Part shown: positions 13,201 to 26,200 of the stretch, in pieces | Layout of the letters: each line of letters begins with the position of its first letter | How positions within the stretch are numbered: the stretch's first letter is position 1 | NCBI GenBank assembly: GCA_013397865.1 | Contig: VZTI01003104.1 | Coordinates: 8,485-72,484, forward strand | From: Struthidea cinerea | Lineage: Eukaryota; Chordata; Aves; Passeriformes; Corcoracidae | Length of the DNA stretch: 64,000 bases | Direction: 5' to 3' | Translations under genes and position numbers: made by a program | The notes under the pieces: model-generated | Told to the model about the DNA's origin: nothing | What the model saw: only the letters and a program-made list of their open reading frames with translations | Databases searched by the model: none

Positions 13201-16200
13201 CCAGCTGGCCAAGGGGTTATCAGCTCCTTCCAAAGGGCTCTGCACTACGGGCAGGGCCTCTGCTACCAGCGGGAGCTTCCCAAAGCCGTCACACTCGGTC
13301 AGGTGACCTCTAAGTGACCTCTAAGCCCCAGCAAACCTCACGGGGTGGAACATACTCACTGCCATTGCCTCTGCCCAGCACAGACTGCAGTGGTGCAGGA
13401 GCTCAGAGTGGCTGTAAGAGCTCCCAAGGAAAATGAGAAACTGAACTCCGGGACACTTTCCCCAGACTCCAGGCAGGGATCAGAGGGTTTATAGCATGGT
13501 GGAAGTAATACAACAAAACCAGGTGGTCTTTCCAGCCAGGTGAGCCATTTTGCTCTAGCAGGAGCCCTCCAGCCCTGGTGTGAGAGCACGTGTGCTGAGC
13601 AGCTGAATGGCGCTGTGCACGGCCTGGCACACCCGCAGCCCTCCATGCCTGGGGGGACGTGCTGCCGGCCCCAGAGGAAGGGCAAGAGCAGCCTGCTACC
13701 ACGAGATGTGTTAAACCAGGCTATATGGTGCTTTCCAAGCCATGGAAAACCTTACTGCCCCTGAGCTGCTGGCAAGGGAGCTGCTCTGGGGCTGTACCAC
13801 GAAGGCTCTGCTCTGCAGCGTGAATCACTCTCGCCAGCTACCTGGAGACTTTTCATCAGGTGCTTACCAGCCTCCAGGCTCACCAGGCACTTTAGGCAAG
13901 CTGCTCTCCAGCAGACACCACAACAGGGTAGATCATCCCCTTCACTGTGCTCACAGACAGTCCCAAAATACCAGAAGTAACAAGTCACTGGAATCCCAAA
14001 GCCTTTGCCACCTGGCAGTAATGGCTCAAGGAGTCTCCTCCTCTCTGAAAACACAGTGGCAGTTCTCCTGTGTTTGAGTTCATTAAATGCTGCCCACCCA
14101 ACACCTCTCAGCACTCACAGTTTCTTTGCTGATCACCATAACCTTACAGCCTCTAGTCCAGAGGGGCTTTTCACAAATTTCAACAGGAATTAAAACTGAT
14201 TGTCCTGGAAGGCTTATTCACCCACACTGGAGTACAGACAGGACTTTTCTGTCCCACTCTCCCAGCAAGCTCCTCATGCCAGATGGAGGCACAGAGTTGG
14301 TGTCACAGGAGAAACTCCTCCAATACACACTGGCCTTTGAGCTTTTATTTGAGTGTGCAGTTTTCCAAGCCTATACTTGTTATGAGGTGCCACAGCATTG
14401 TGAAAGATGGCTAAACACACTCCCACATGTTTATTTCTGGACAGGAATACTCTACCAGCTCTTAAGCTAAAACATCTGTGACTTGCACTCACAACTTGGC
14501 CCACATAAGCCCTAGCAAACTCATTGTCCCTGGGCTTGCCTGCACTGTGTCCTCAAAGCCAAGATAACAGCCCTTCCTAAATGTTTTAAAGCAGTGTTTT
14601 GCAACCTCTGAAACAACCATTTGAGAGATACTGGCCAAAGCTCCATTTTATATGTCGTAGCAGCTAGGAGAGAAGAGTAAGACCGCAACAGCAGTAACCA
14701 CTGAGGTAATGCTCACCACTGTGCTAAATACATGGTTTGGGTTAGCACTGTAGGCTAAAGCCTCCCCCTGTCTGGGGCTGTCAAGTCCATGACAGTCAGT
14801 TGTAAGTTAAACAGTCATTAAAACTTAATATCCATTTTGCAAACTGAAACTTGAATGCTTCCCCAGTTGGTGGAGTCTTTTCCACTCCAAGGTTCACTGG
14901 GAGGAGATGGGAGTGTGAGAAATAGAGCTGGGGACTGTGGAAAGGAGGAGGGGACAAATACTGTTTCCAGAGGGAGGTGGGAAGAAAAAAGAAGCAACTT
15001 CTGGAATTGATGAGAATGGAAACAGAGATGTGAAAAGCAACTTAGAATTCCAGTTGTGACTCAGTTTTGACCTAACTGATGGGGCAAGGGAGAGAATGGA
15101 CAACAGCAGTCAACACCACAAATTCGAAACAACCCTGCCTCCACACACACTCTGTTGGCAGGCAGCAACAAACCTCTGACAGCCGACAGGTAACAGGAGC
15201 CTGTTGCTAAGAATCAGCTCCCAGACCTCCCAGTCCTCCCACTGCTGATGGCTGCAGGAATGTGAGGCTCCCAAAATTGTTAAGTGTAAATGCCCACTGC
15301 AGACTGATGCTTCTCTGCAGTTGCAGTGTGGTGAAGGAACACCCAAGCCAAGCCAGCAGCACACTGACACGGGGAGAGCTCACACAACTGCAGGCATATT
15401 AAACCATCTTCTAAAACAAATCCTTAAGTCTTTTGTATTGTACCTCACAGGTTTACTTATTTCTCTTTTGGGGATGTACACTTGAACTCTGAGGTCAGAC
15501 AATGGCCTGGTCCATGCTGCCTTTGTTCCCAAAACAAAAAAACCCAACCCACCAGCCAGAGCCTGGGTTGTATGTTCCAGCTCCGGGGGGCTGACAGCCT
15601 GATCCCCCTACGGTCAGTACAGAGAGGAACATAAGGGCCAGCTGAGCCCTGTCCTGTTTTCTCCTTCAACTGGGAGGAGCACAGAGCAGCAGGAAGGAGC
15701 AAGGCCCAAAGGCTTTGAAGCACACATCAATATTAGTCATAGGAAGACAGGTCTCCTACAAACAGTATCAGCAATCACCACATCTCACTTTTCAGAACAG
15801 AGCATGACAAGGAAGGCACATACAAGAGAGCTGCACTAATGCAACACTGCGAGATAAGATTAAAACCAGCAGCAAAAAAAGAATATTTATGAGAACTTCA
15901 TATTTCAGTCAGTCATGTTGTGACATCTGCGTTTTGATGCTCAGGCATTAAAGCACAGCCACAAGCACAGTGCTTGCCGCTGGCAGGTGGCACGTGGGCA
16001 GGTCACAGGTAGGAGCTGCCCTGAACACTACTACTGTGTGTTTGCAACTACATCACTAGGTCTGAAGAGACTTGATCTCTCCAAATAGATTCTTCTTCGT
16101 GAGTACAAAGGTACTGCGAGGAGGAGGAGACAGCAAGAACTACAAGAACAGTAGGGCAATCAGTCATTTTCTCTCAAATGATATGGAAATAAAAATGAAG

Positions 16201-19200
16201 CAGGAAGAAAATGGTACCTCTGTCAAGGGTCTTGGTCTTCTCTCTACAACAAATTCTGTGTGGCAGAGCTCACAGTAACTTGTGTTGGAGGAGGATAACC
16301 ATTTTTCCAGGCAGCTCTTGTGCACGGTGCCCAGTGTTCCTGTGCAGTCACATGGGGAAAGCAGTCCCTCCCCATTTCCACCTTCATGACAGATTCGACA
16401 GATGGGACCATCACTAAAGAGGCAGAACGAGAGACAAACAGAATGAAATCACAGTCAGAGCAGGCAGAACACCACACCCACAGGGTCTGGTCCCAGCAAG
16501 CCCCAGAAAGGCACACGAACAGCAGGCAGTGTGTGGTACAGCATGCCAGGAGCCTGCTGCAGCAAGAAACCAGTCTGAGGGGACCATGGAGGTGCTCAGA
16601 ACATTTTAGATAATTTAAAATCTGGAAGACCTGTAACAAGAGAAGATGGCACATCAGCCTGGCCAGCTCAGCTGGCCCCAGAAGTGACTGCAGCGCATGT
16701 CCTACAGTCTTCAGCTCTGCTCACAGTGGGCAGGGGCTGATACTGGACCCAACACCAAGCCTGAAGCACTCATGCAAATCCAGAAGCCCAAAGTGAAGCC
16801 AAATGACCCACAGTAGTCACAGCATGCCCCAGCCACCTGCAGACACTCAAGAGGCTGGCAATCAGAGTCACATTTACCAGATCGCCTACCCACTCTCAGC
16901 CCACCTCGGCTCTGCAGCCTGGGCTGAGCAGGAACTGCACAAGGAACAGCAATATCTCAAGATATAACTGCACTGACCCTGGAAGCTCACCTCTCCAAGA
17001 ACACAACATATTTCACAGGCACCTAGACCAAGGTCACCAGCATACAAGCCCTCTGCCCATCACTGCACAGTAACTCTCTGGCATCCCATGAGCACACCAT
17101 CCCCAGAGCAACAACCGCTCTGCAGCGTCTCGATGGCTGCAGAAATGCTTTGGTGCTTCAGCAACACCTCCTTGGCCACGAGTCTCAACTACAGAATCAC
17201 AGAGAACCTCTCAGAACCACAGGTACCCATCAAAGAAAGTAACACTTTCAGAGACACTTGCAACCTTCCCCGCAGGAGGTCTGCGCAGCTCATCCCACTC
17301 AAACCATCTATCTGTTCCCAAGATATTCCTGACACCTTCAGCTGGCACCACTGACTGTGAACAATTAGTGCTACGCCTTTCACTATACCAGCTTGCTCAA
17401 AGCCACAGCCAACCTGGCCTGGAACACTTACAGGGATGGGGCATCCCAGCTGGCATCCCAAGGCACAAGTTTGTTAGCAGCCTTGTGCCACATATGCCAG
17501 CCCATGATGAGGACGTTTTGGGCTCCCGGGGAAGCCCCAAATGGCTCTAGACACCAAAGTTTGGTGTTCTCAGCAGTTCTCTTCAGCATTCACCGATCAC
17601 TGAGATCATCTAGGAACAAAATGCTGGACAGCAGAGGCCCAGGGCAGGACTGTCTTCCCTGGACCATGGAAACCAGGCCCTCACTAGCATGTCTCTTTCC
17701 ACCTTCCAACCAGCCATTTCTTGCACACAATTTTCCTCTTACATCCAAAGCTGCCCAGATTTGGGGGTGCAAGAGAGGGAGAGAAAGGAACATCTTTATT
17801 TCGAAGACCCTATTGTACGTCCTCTTGAAATCCAGGTGAGCAATATCAGTTACCACTTTTTTTCTACATATTGCTGACAGAACAAAAGCCACACTGAACC
17901 CGTACCATAGTTCACATTCCACCGCTATTCTGACTTCAAAAAACCCCACTTGACTGCAGAAGTTTGTGGGATTGCAACACAGCAGCCAGAGCAAGCACTT
18001 AGTAATCTTCAAAAGCAGCAGCACCACTTCCATTAGTTTGCACAGAAAGCAAGAGTGAGACATAGAAGCACAGTTCAAGGAAAAGGAGCACACTGGGGAA
18101 AAAGGTTGGTGGGACAGGAAGGAAAGAGAAGAGCCAGCAAGGAAGTGCATGTCAGCTCGGTAAAGGAGAAGCAAGATTCCTCTCTGTGTGCCACAGGAGA
18201 TCTCTACCACTTTCAATTCAGTATTTAGCTGGTTTCATCCCAATTGGACTTTTATTTATATTTAAGGCTGTGAAGCAAATTACACCCCATGTACACCATC
18301 CCCTTCTCTCTGCCAAACATCACTGGTGAAACACTGACCCGTGTTCTCGCCTCCTTTTTACATGCCTTTTATTTAGGGGATTTCTTCAGCCAAGACAATC
18401 CCTGCAAAAGGTGCAACAGGAGTCTGGGGAGGTGGTGGAAACGTCATCCTCAGAGATCCTGGAATCTACATCAGACAAGGCTCTGAGCAGGCTTGCTCTA
18501 AAAGGAGGCTGGACCAGACATCCTATGGAATTCCCTTCCAATTTGAATTATTTGATGATTCTGTAACATTTATTGCCATAAAATGCTGTACTAGCACAGC
18601 AAAAGTACAGCCTGCACACAGAGCCCTAGTGACATGGACAGACAATCCCCTAGAGCCTCCAGTGCTCTCATGCATTTGTCATTTCCTAAGAAAAGCATCT
18701 GCAAGATATTTCATTCATTCTCTTTCTGTTGAGAAGTTTCATATTTCCAGCACATTACTCTAACCTTGGCTACCAACAAAAAATCCAAAATGAAAAAATT
18801 TGCTGACAGTGTGTGAAAAAAATTCTTATCAGACTTCATTTTCTTCTTCCTTCCTTCCCCCACCCCGGGTGGGGGCCCGGTCACACTCCCACATGATACA
18901 CACTCAGACAGAGTTTTCCAGCAGGCTGTAGACACCATATCAGTACTTCAACATTCCAGTGCAGTCACGCTGCTCCTGGCTTTTGTGCTAAGTGCTGGTG
19001 ACAAGGAAACCCACCACCAAAAGAAACAAACTGGTGTCCATGTAGAAATATAAAGAATCCTGTTGGGGTTTTTCAACGTGTGTTTCCAAGCAGTTTTCCC
19101 ACATGATTATTACACCCCCACAAGTTCTAAAGCGTTAAACAACTTCTCACCCAGCCTATCTATTGCCAGAGAGCAAGCCCAGTTCCTTTCACATTTTATT

Positions 19201-20168
19201 GACCTGCTCAAGGTTTGCTGGATGCAGCAATTATGTTTGCCTCTATTCTCATCCAGCCTCCCTGCATCCCTCCCCCATGTCTGCAACCACTGCTTTCACA
19301 TCCCATAAATGTTTGACCAAATTCATTGAAAAAAATAACAGCTGTTCAGACAGGATTTCTGAACACAAAATGTGACACAAATGCTCTCGGTAGCTGGACT
19401 GAACAATGCTGCCAAATGTCCTCTGCTCTGGAAGCTGCTCAAAATACATGACAAGAAGTCACATGAGGAGGAGTCTGAGCCAGTGAAGCTGCCACACGTC
19501 CCCTCTAGCAATAGCTGGATGCTGTAGTTCTGCAACACAAACACCCTCCCCTCCCTGTGGCTGAAGATCAACACCATGCCTTTACTCCATGGACGTTCCC
19601 GGAACAGGGGCTGTGCTCCCCTTCCAGCCCTTCAAACGTCTCCGTGAACAGCACACTGCCCTGCAAGCACAGCCCCAGCTTTGCTGCTGCCCCCGAGGCC
19701 ATGACAGCAGCACGCAGGGAGAGACACTTGTGCCACCTCATCCCGAGCGGCCGCAGGTCTGGGGCTGCCATGAGCACGACAGCTCCAGGCCACCAGCACA
19801 CGGGACAGCGGGAGCCCTGCGGAGGGCACAGGCCGGGCAAGCAGCTGGCTCACGAGGACTCACACTCACTGTTAGCACCCTGGCAAACTCCTTCACAAAA
19901 CAAGACTCTGTTGTCTCCCTGTACCCCTGAGCCACCAAAAAGGGGGAAGAGCCCAGCTGCAGCTCTGAGCCCTGTTCCTGCAGCAGCCTCACCTCTGGGC
20001 GCCCAGCGCCTTGATCACTGTGGAGAGGAGCCGCCCATCCTTGGCGGTGACCTGTGTGATGTACTGCGGGCGGCCGATGTCCGAGTCCTCCACCGACTTG
20101 GAGAGGGCAGCGCTTCCCGGGCAGTCGCAGAGGGAGCCGGGGAGGTGGCAGCAGTCGCCTGTCGTCAT
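1104..20168 (-). CDS. MARCHF2: MARCHF2, membrane-associated RING-CH E3 ubiquitin ligase (whole gene, 4 coding exons)
   Basis: This is the coding span of a complete MARCHF2 gene. Joining 20168-19993, 16413-16218, 4091-3882 and 1262-1104 gives 246 residues, the length of the human protein, with every junction GT-AG and in phase. The RING-CH zinc ligands are all present: C64, C67, C80, C82, H90, C93, C106 and C109. Two hydrophobic segments (about residues 139-160 and 175-195) form the family's hairpin, which leaves both ends cytosolic. The protein ends in ETTV, fitting a class I PDZ ligand. Known role of the family: endosomal, ER and plasma-membrane E3 ligase that ubiquitinates membrane cargo and affects endosomal sorting. 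RAB11B lies upstream on the same strand, as in mammals. The least conserved part is the tail between the second membrane segment and the last 15 residues. I see no frameshift or missing catalytic residue. Confidence 0.97.
1263..3881 (-). other. MARCHF2 intron 4 (last intron)
   Basis: Between GTAAGT (from 3881) and the acceptor at 1263-1264 there are about 2.6 kb. The reading frames present are short and overlapping and show no recognised protein. A hexanucleotide CCCCAG repeat occurs at 3587-3613. Nothing else is recognised. Confidence 0.8.
3587..3613. repeat. (CCCCAG)n short tandem repeat
   Basis: Four to five tandem CCCCAG units in a pyrimidine-rich stretch of the last MARCHF2 intron. They produce the low-complexity Gly-Ala or Gly-Leu/Gly-Trp runs seen in shadow reading frames. 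Confidence 0.9.
3882..4091 (-). CDS. MARCHF2: MARCHF2 coding exon 3 (two-membrane-segment region)
   Basis: This exon has exactly 70 codons (residues 125-194), from [14 protein letters not shown] to TIYVLWTL. It carries the first membrane segment, a short lumenal loop ([14 protein letters not shown]) and nearly all of the second. The acceptor is CCCGCAG before 4091 and the donor is GTAAGT from 3881. A longer minus-strand reading frame through this exon into 4259 is only intron read-through. Confidence 0.97.
4092..16217 (-). other. MARCHF2 intron 3
   Basis: A 12.1 kb intron between the RING-CH exon and the membrane exon. It contains one clear CR1 copy (5587-6230). The rest is unique-looking sequence with no reading frame I can assign to a protein family and no RNA gene. 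An AATAAA on the plus strand near 4865 sits in an A/T-rich patch without an associated gene. Confidence 0.75.
5587..6230 (-). mobile_element. CR1 LINE, 5'-truncated copy
   Basis: On the plus strand it begins with the reverse complement of the CR1 tail (tcacagaatcactaagattg, then gatcatcaagtccaacc). It continues through typical CR1 3' sequence, including the tract specifying lower-case text such as ctctggacacagtcca and gaccagcaccaccaggtcc. The 3' end is at the left, so the element is on the minus strand. There is no poly(A), as usual for CR1. The right boundary is approximate because similarity fades after about 6230. Confidence 0.88.
16218..16413 (-). CDS. MARCHF2: MARCHF2 coding exon 2 (RING-CH zinc finger)
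   Basis: This 196-base exon completes codon 59 and encodes residues 60-124, the whole RING-CH (C4HC3) domain, which recruits the E2 enzyme. The visible pattern is CRICH, then CDC, then HKSC, then CELC, with the W and L of EKWL in the usual place. The acceptor is CTCTTTAG before 16413 and the donor GTACCA starts at 16217. The exon ends on a complete codon (PLTE). Confidence 0.97.
17398..17860 (-). mobile_element. Old CR1 LINE fragment with ORF2 reverse-transcriptase remnant
   Basis: A minus-strand reading frame through about 17590-17850 keeps degraded CR1 reverse-transcriptase landmarks in order. These are an [14 protein letters not shown] segment matching the LDFSKAFD motif region, then NGWLEGGKR, then a GP-rich stretch and LFLDDLSD, where active copies have the GSVLGPxLFxIFxNDL block. 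The sequence at 17398-17470 also resembles CR1 3'-region text. The family's catalytic region is diverged and interrupted, so this is a fossil and not a gene. Confidence 0.65.
18405..18570 (+). mobile_element. Old CR1 LINE 3' fragment
   Basis: The stretch ending gcttgctctaaaaggaggctggaccagacatcc, then cccttccaatttgaatta, then gattctgtaac matches the CR1 3' terminal region in the plus orientation, with many substitutions. Length and left boundary are approximate. Confidence 0.6.
19993..20168 (-). CDS. MARCHF2: MARCHF2 coding exon 1 (N-terminal cytosolic region)
   Basis: This exon encodes residues 1-58 and two bases of codon 59, starting [16 protein letters not shown] and ending [12 protein letters not shown]. 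The ATG is at 20168-20166. The exon continues upstream as 5' UTR to a clear acceptor (TTCTGCAG) just before 20212, so the start is an internal ATG of a second transcript exon. The donor GTGAGG begins at 19992. The start was chosen because [12 protein letters not shown] is the conserved MARCHF2 N-terminus. Confidence 0.97.
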
Positions 20169-20212
20169 GGCAGCTCTGGGCTCCTCTGTCCCGGGCCTGG
20201 CACCCGGGAGAC
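20169..20212 (-). other. MARCHF2: MARCHF2 5' UTR part of the first coding exon
   Basis: These 44 bases separate the splice acceptor from the start codon on the minus strand. The acceptor has a usable pyrimidine-rich tract ending in CTGCAG. It implies at least one upstream non-coding exon, probably in the CpG island beyond 32 kb. Confidence 0.8.
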
Positions 20213-23200
20213 CTGCAGAACAGCACCACAGTCAGAACTCGGAACCCTGGAGCGCCCAACCCCTCACCCTCCTTCAGCCCTGCTCGCGCTAGCAGCACCC
20301 CAGGGCCCCCACAGACACGTGTTTTGTGAGTCTTCTGTCCCCTTTAATAGGCTTTGTGAGGCTGCCTTACCATAAAATTAAGGCTCCAAGTGTTCTACTT
20401 ACATAACTTACCATCAGAATTGCAAATTTGCCTTTCCCAGAGAGAATTCCTGGTAACCACCCTTTAACCTGATGAAGCCTTTCAAACTGAATGTGCCGAC
20501 ACAGAGATGGGGAAGCAAACAAGAAGCCCCATGGGCCTGTGCTGTTCTGGCTAGAGCCATCCTGAAAACTTATATCCATACTCTCCATAAACACAGCAAA
20601 GTTTCACCTGAACAGGGCACCTAAACCTGTTGATGTGGCTGGGTTCAGAAGGCCCTTCTCAGCTGCCTTCAGGAGCTTTCTGAGCACTTGAAAGACTGTC
20701 CAAGCCCAAAAGGCTCCCCCACCCCATCTCTGATCTTCTTTATTTCTTTAACGAAATGCACATGCTTCCATTTCTATATCCCCTGTGGCATGTCCCAACA
20801 GTGAATGTGTGGATATGAACCTCCCAAAAGCACCAAAAATCCTCCCTGGGAAGGGCAGCAGGCCAGCCTGCCTCCTTTCTCTTTCAACTGTTCGGACCAA
20901 TCATGACTTTTACAAGAGCCACGTGCAAACAGCAAAGCACACCAGCACATTTTCAACATTTACCCAGCAAAGAGAACACACGGAACAAACAGCAAATGCA
21001 AGAGAGAGAAGATGCAGAGAAAAGCCCAACACGGCAAACCAGGAGCTGGCTCTGATGAGCCACGTGTGGACAGGAGAGCTCTCTGCCTTTGAGAGAAGGC
21101 AGCAAGCTGCCAGAAACAGCCAAGTTCTTCCCTGGCGGGGGGGCATCTCATCCCCAAAATCAGGTATGCTCTGCAGATTCAGAAAAATCCTGGTTTTGCC
21201 AGTCGCCTTTAACCTGGTCCCTGAGAGGCAGCTGTGCAGAAATAAAGAGCTGGGGTTACAGTGAGTCATGCTGAACACAATCCAACAACATCATACTGCT
21301 GGTAAAACCAAAATCCCTGTGTCTGTAAACAGGACTGCCTTATGTAAGGCACGCACAGTAATCCCTGTGCGCCAGCACTGCTGCCTCATCCTGGCGGCTG
21401 GATTTCAAGATGAAATAAATCCATAAAAGAAGTTCAAATGAAAGCAATGAAAAGGAAAAAAGGGAAGGAATAAAAGGAGATAAAATAACCACAACTCCAA
21501 AGAAGATATATGAAAATAATTAGGTTTGTTAAATTTCAGGGGAATGGGGTGAATCTGCAATCTTTGCCTCCTGGAGGCAGGAGCAGGCAAACAAATCTTC
21601 ACCATCCCATCCAAGGAAAGGCTTTTTTGTTTTGAGATCTCTGTGCACAACAGGAGTCAAACATTCCCATGAAACTGCAGTTCTGTCAGATTCAACTAAG
21701 CCAAAATCTAACTAAAATAACTACAGAAAATAAGGGCTCGTTCCTGGTTGGAGGCTTGGCCACACTACAGAGGACAAAACCAAAGAGCCAGTACAAGAAC
21801 ATGATCCTTGAAGCCCTGAAAACGCTGATTTGAGTAAGCACAAGTGCTTTTTCATGTCTTGGAAATTAAGCAACTCACACAACCAAGGGCTTCATCTGTC
21901 AGGACGGTTTCCTTCATGCACATGCATTCAAGAGGGAGAGAGCCCTTCACTGGTGCCTCAGCACCAGATGCCAACTTTGGTAGCATCCCCTCACTTTATA
22001 GAATAGTTTCCAGTTTCTGATGGAAGACTTTCTGATCTCTTTATTAAAGCTGCTCTTGATAACCATCTGTAATCCTTCCTTTGCATCTGAGCAGGAATAA
22101 GCTTGAGCTTGTGGGCAGGTCAATCCTCCTCAAAACGAATGTGAATCTTTTCATCAACTTAAAAATTAACTTCATAGACTCAGCCTCTCCCTCCACCTGT
22201 GCGAAGAACACACAGAGTTAGAGCTACTTTTCTTATTTCTCCTCTTCAAAAAAAAGGCTACAAACTCTCCAACTTCAAGGAGCAAAAAGTAAAATGATAA
22301 ATGCTATTGGAATTACTTGAGTCAGCTGTTCTGCAAGTTAAGGGGTTCTTTCAATTTTAACAACCTCTTACTGAAACAAGCATGAGAAGATAATATGCTC
22401 TTAACAAAAAGGTCAGTTCCATTTGTTTGGCCAAAATGTTGTTTATTTTAAAGTCCAGAGGAAAAAGGTCCATTCTGTGCACTGGAATAAAACTGCCCTC
22501 ACTGACTGTATCCTGGGAGTATTTATACCGAGGCTCTTTGTGCTCCACATCTGACAGACACAGGCAGCCCCACGGCCTTGCCCTGGCAGCCCTGCTCGGG
22601 CTGGAAGGGAATGGCCACCCTGCCGTTCTTCAGGAAACGCGCCGGTTTCTGGTACAAGTTATTTGGTGTTTCCTTGTTGGGGTCCAGCCCAGGGTGGAAC
22701 CTGAAGTCACTGCTTTAATATCTGACTCAGATATTATGCCATTCAGCAAATGTGAAGGAAAAGCAGCAAGGTTTTCATGGTTAGTGAAGAAGTAACTGAA
22801 ATCCAAAGATAACATCTGCAGTGCACTCGGGTCTCAGTTCCATACCCAGTGGAACATGAACCATGGTGTACAGCCAAGTCAGTCCCTTTCCTGATCCCTG
22901 AAGGATCAGCTCATCAACACACAGCCTTCTCTCACAATTGTCAACAGGTCATCCAGCCCAAACCCAGTGTTCACAGAATTGTTCAGGTTGGAAAGGGCCT
23001 TTGAGATCATCTATTCCAACTGTTGCCCCAGCACTGCCAAGCCCACCACTAACCCATGTCCCCAAGTGCCACATCCACACAGCTTTTAAATCCCAGCAGG
23101 AATGGGGATTCCACCGCTGCCCTGGGCAGCTGTGCCAGTGCCTGACCACCCTTTTCATGAAGGAATTTTTTCAGCCTAAACCTCCCCAGTACAACTTGAG

Positions 23201-26200
23201 GTTGTTTCCTCTCATCCTGTCACTCGTTACCTGGGAGAAGTGACTGATTCCCACCTGGCTGAACTCTCCTTTCAGGGAGTTTTAGTGAGCAAGAAGGTTC
23301 CCCCTGTACCTCCTTTTCTGAACACCCAGCTCCCCCAGCCACTCATCATCAGATTTGTGCTCTAGCCCCTTCCCCAGCTCCATTTACAGCAGAAACATCA
23401 AAATCCTGGGGTGAGAAACAAGATCCAAACAGCTGGTTTGAACCACACACTGATTTTTTTTCTAAGCACCTGTGCTTTCTGAGCCCATTTCTTGTCCACA
23501 TTTAAAAAAAAAGTCTTGGAGACACTAGGTTTATTATCAACATCCCCTCTGCTGCCACAGTTAGACATAAGCAAATAAACCAGAAGTCTCTTCTCAGCAA
23601 CATTTTGCATCCTCAGCTTCTGAGCAGATCCAGAACATAAAGGGCTAAGTTTGTAGATATTACTCAAATTGAAAAAAACAAACCCTGTTTATGGAAAGTT
23701 GGCTCAGAAGAGCAAGCACTAGAATTCCAAAACTCAAACATGTGCAGCAAAACAAGCCAGTTCCTCGAAGAGCAGCTTGTGCTCTGTCACCGCTCCAAGG
23801 CAGAGATGGGGTGCTGGTGCAGGATCCTGCTCCACGGCTTAAGTGAAACGCGCCTGCAAGATACTCCCCCTTGTCAGCCCTCAGGCATTGCAATGAGATT
23901 TGTAATCCAGTTTATGTCATCCAAAGGGCAATGAGGCAGGCAAAACTTCCTCAAAAGACTGCAGAGATCAGGTTGGACCAGCGCTCTCCATGCAGGAGAT
24001 GTGCCCAGCAGAAGTAAGCACGACTCAAGGAGCTAAAGGGTCCCCCAGCTCTGCTCTCCATATCTGGACTTTGAAGATGGACAAAACAGTTATTTCTCCT
24101 AGACAGGGAAACCACAGCAGGCCAGGTGAACACCTGGATCAAAGCCACAAAGTGAAAAGCACAAGATGAGAAAGACAATAGGAAAAGCTTCAGCCAAATG
24201 ATGGCAGTAATGGGGACTGTCAGGTGCTGCTCGTGGCTCTGCCCACTAACGAATATCCCAACCAGTCTAAAGCCTTGGAGCAGTCCTGCAGCTTTGGCAG
24301 GATCCAGAGCAAACTGGAGCTAGAACCAGCTCCACCTTCTTTGGGTGCAGCGCATACACACCAGCTCCCGAACAGACTGGCTTCCCTGGGACATGTCCAC
24401 CAAGGAAAAACCCAACACGTGATGCTGCCAGTGGCCGAGTCTGTTCCTCTCACTGAGCAACCCATTTCCCTGATTACTGTGACCGAGACCTGGCACCTCA
24501 CCCATGGTGCCACCTGAGATAACCAAGTTGTGTAGCCAACATAATCCAACCATCTGTACACAAGGACTTTTTTTCAATTTTTAGCAGGTAACCCACTCAC
24601 TGATGGCAGATCAGAGCTCCGACCACTGCTCACATGAGCTGAGGTTTGACCCCGGGTGCAAGGCTTCCCAAAGCCCTTTTAGCCACTTTGGCCACACAAA
24701 CACCGAATTTTCTAATCATACAATCCTGCAAATGTCACCAGTGAACTGAAGGTTTTTAGTTGCTAAAGGGCATTTCCAAACATCAGTGCTTTCCTTTTTA
24801 CCACTAAAACTGGATTTCCCAAATCCTGGGCCCTACAACCATCTGAACATCTCTCTCCACCTTGAGAGAGACTGTACAAAGAATTGCTTCCTTCACACAT
24901 CTAAGCACCTGCTCCCACACACCCTATCTCACACAGCTAATGCACATCTTCCCACAGCCCAGGTTCAATCCCAGCTGTGCAGCACATCCTGCAGCACCAG
25001 TTCTGCCAACTGAGGCACCGGCCTCATGGTGTACCTGTAGCCCCCGTGCTCCAGGTGACTGGCAGAGTACCCCCTCTTGTACCTCTGGCCTCCAGGCCCT
25101 CACACTCAAGTGATCACACACCTAAGACACTGCCACCAGAGATACACGTGGATGGGATGCGATGAGTGGCCTGAAGTGCTCCCTGCTACTGTTGAAAGGT
25201 TGCGTAAGTGGATTAATCGAAAGAAAAAAAAAATACAAAACCGACAAAAAACCCCAAGAACTGGTCCCAAACTGTGCAGGGCTTTGTTTTCAGTTTTGTT
25301 TGTTTAAACATACTCTCTGCTGAGGGTTGAAAACCACAGTATTATTTTGTTCTTTATTAAAAGTACATGATTTTATGCCTCAACTGACTCCCCAAAGTTA
25401 CCCTGCAGGTCTGCTATGTAACACCTTGAAAGTACCCAAAAAGCCAGCACAGGATCTGCCCACGCTTGACCCATCAGTAACTCTGCCATCACTCAGGGCC
25501 TGGGAAGAAATCTCATTAGTCTTATGCTCAGAAGTCACCTGAACGCAACAGCCCTAAAGTCAGAGTGCAAGGAGCCCTGTCCAGTGAGAAAAGTGACACA
25601 GCATTTTATGGCATATACCTCAACATTCAAAATAAGATCTGATGCCATGCAACAGCTTCTAAAACATTTTTAAAATTTGGTAAGTGACACACAGAAAAGC
25701 ATTTCACTCTCCAGGAGCTTCTCTATTTCCTGCCCTGCCTGCAACATTTGGTTAGCGGTTGCAACTAAAGGAGATGCTGTAAAAACTTCAGGCACAACTT
25801 GCTCTTCAGAGGATGCCAGTGGAGCAATGCTGTGGATCACAGCCAGGGGACAGCCCTGACCCTGGGCTAAAACAAACCCCAAAAAGCAAGGGAAAAAAAT
25901 AATCAAGGCACAACATTCTGGGAGCTTGTGAACCTTCTGATAAAGGTTCACACCAGGAAACTCCTCCTACACCTTTAACAGCAAAAGCTTCAGGCTGACT
26001 CCAGAGGCTCACCTGCCTCATCCCTGGGGCTGAGTTTAAAAACACATGCTCCAAGTTTAACCCTGTAACACCCAGGAGGAGGTCAGAAGCTTAGAGGACA
26101 CAGCCTTTCTGGACCCCTGTGTTTGTCACATTTGTACATGACCACAGCCAGACTTGGCTGGGCTGCCTCTCCACTATTCCAAAAACACAGCTCAGCAGCA

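Larger units (their letters stand above)
16414..19992 (-). other. MARCHF2 intron 2
   Basis: About 3.6 kb between the N-terminal and RING-CH exons. It holds an old CR1 reverse-transcriptase fragment (17398-17860) and an old CR1 3' fragment in the opposite orientation (18405-18570). No other coding signal is recognised. Confidence 0.75.

Noticed and set aside
13300..13326. Short tandem duplication tgacctctaag
   Set aside because: Only two copies of 11 bases in an intron; this is within chance replication slippage and carries no further signal.
17590..18216. 208-codon minus-strand open frame as a possible gene
   Set aside because: Its C-terminal half is a decayed CR1 reverse transcriptase and its start has no family similarity.
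19557..20375. 272-codon plus-strand open frame
   Set aside because: It is antisense to the first MARCHF2 coding exon and its GC-rich flank. It has no recognisable domain, while the minus strand carries the conserved exon.
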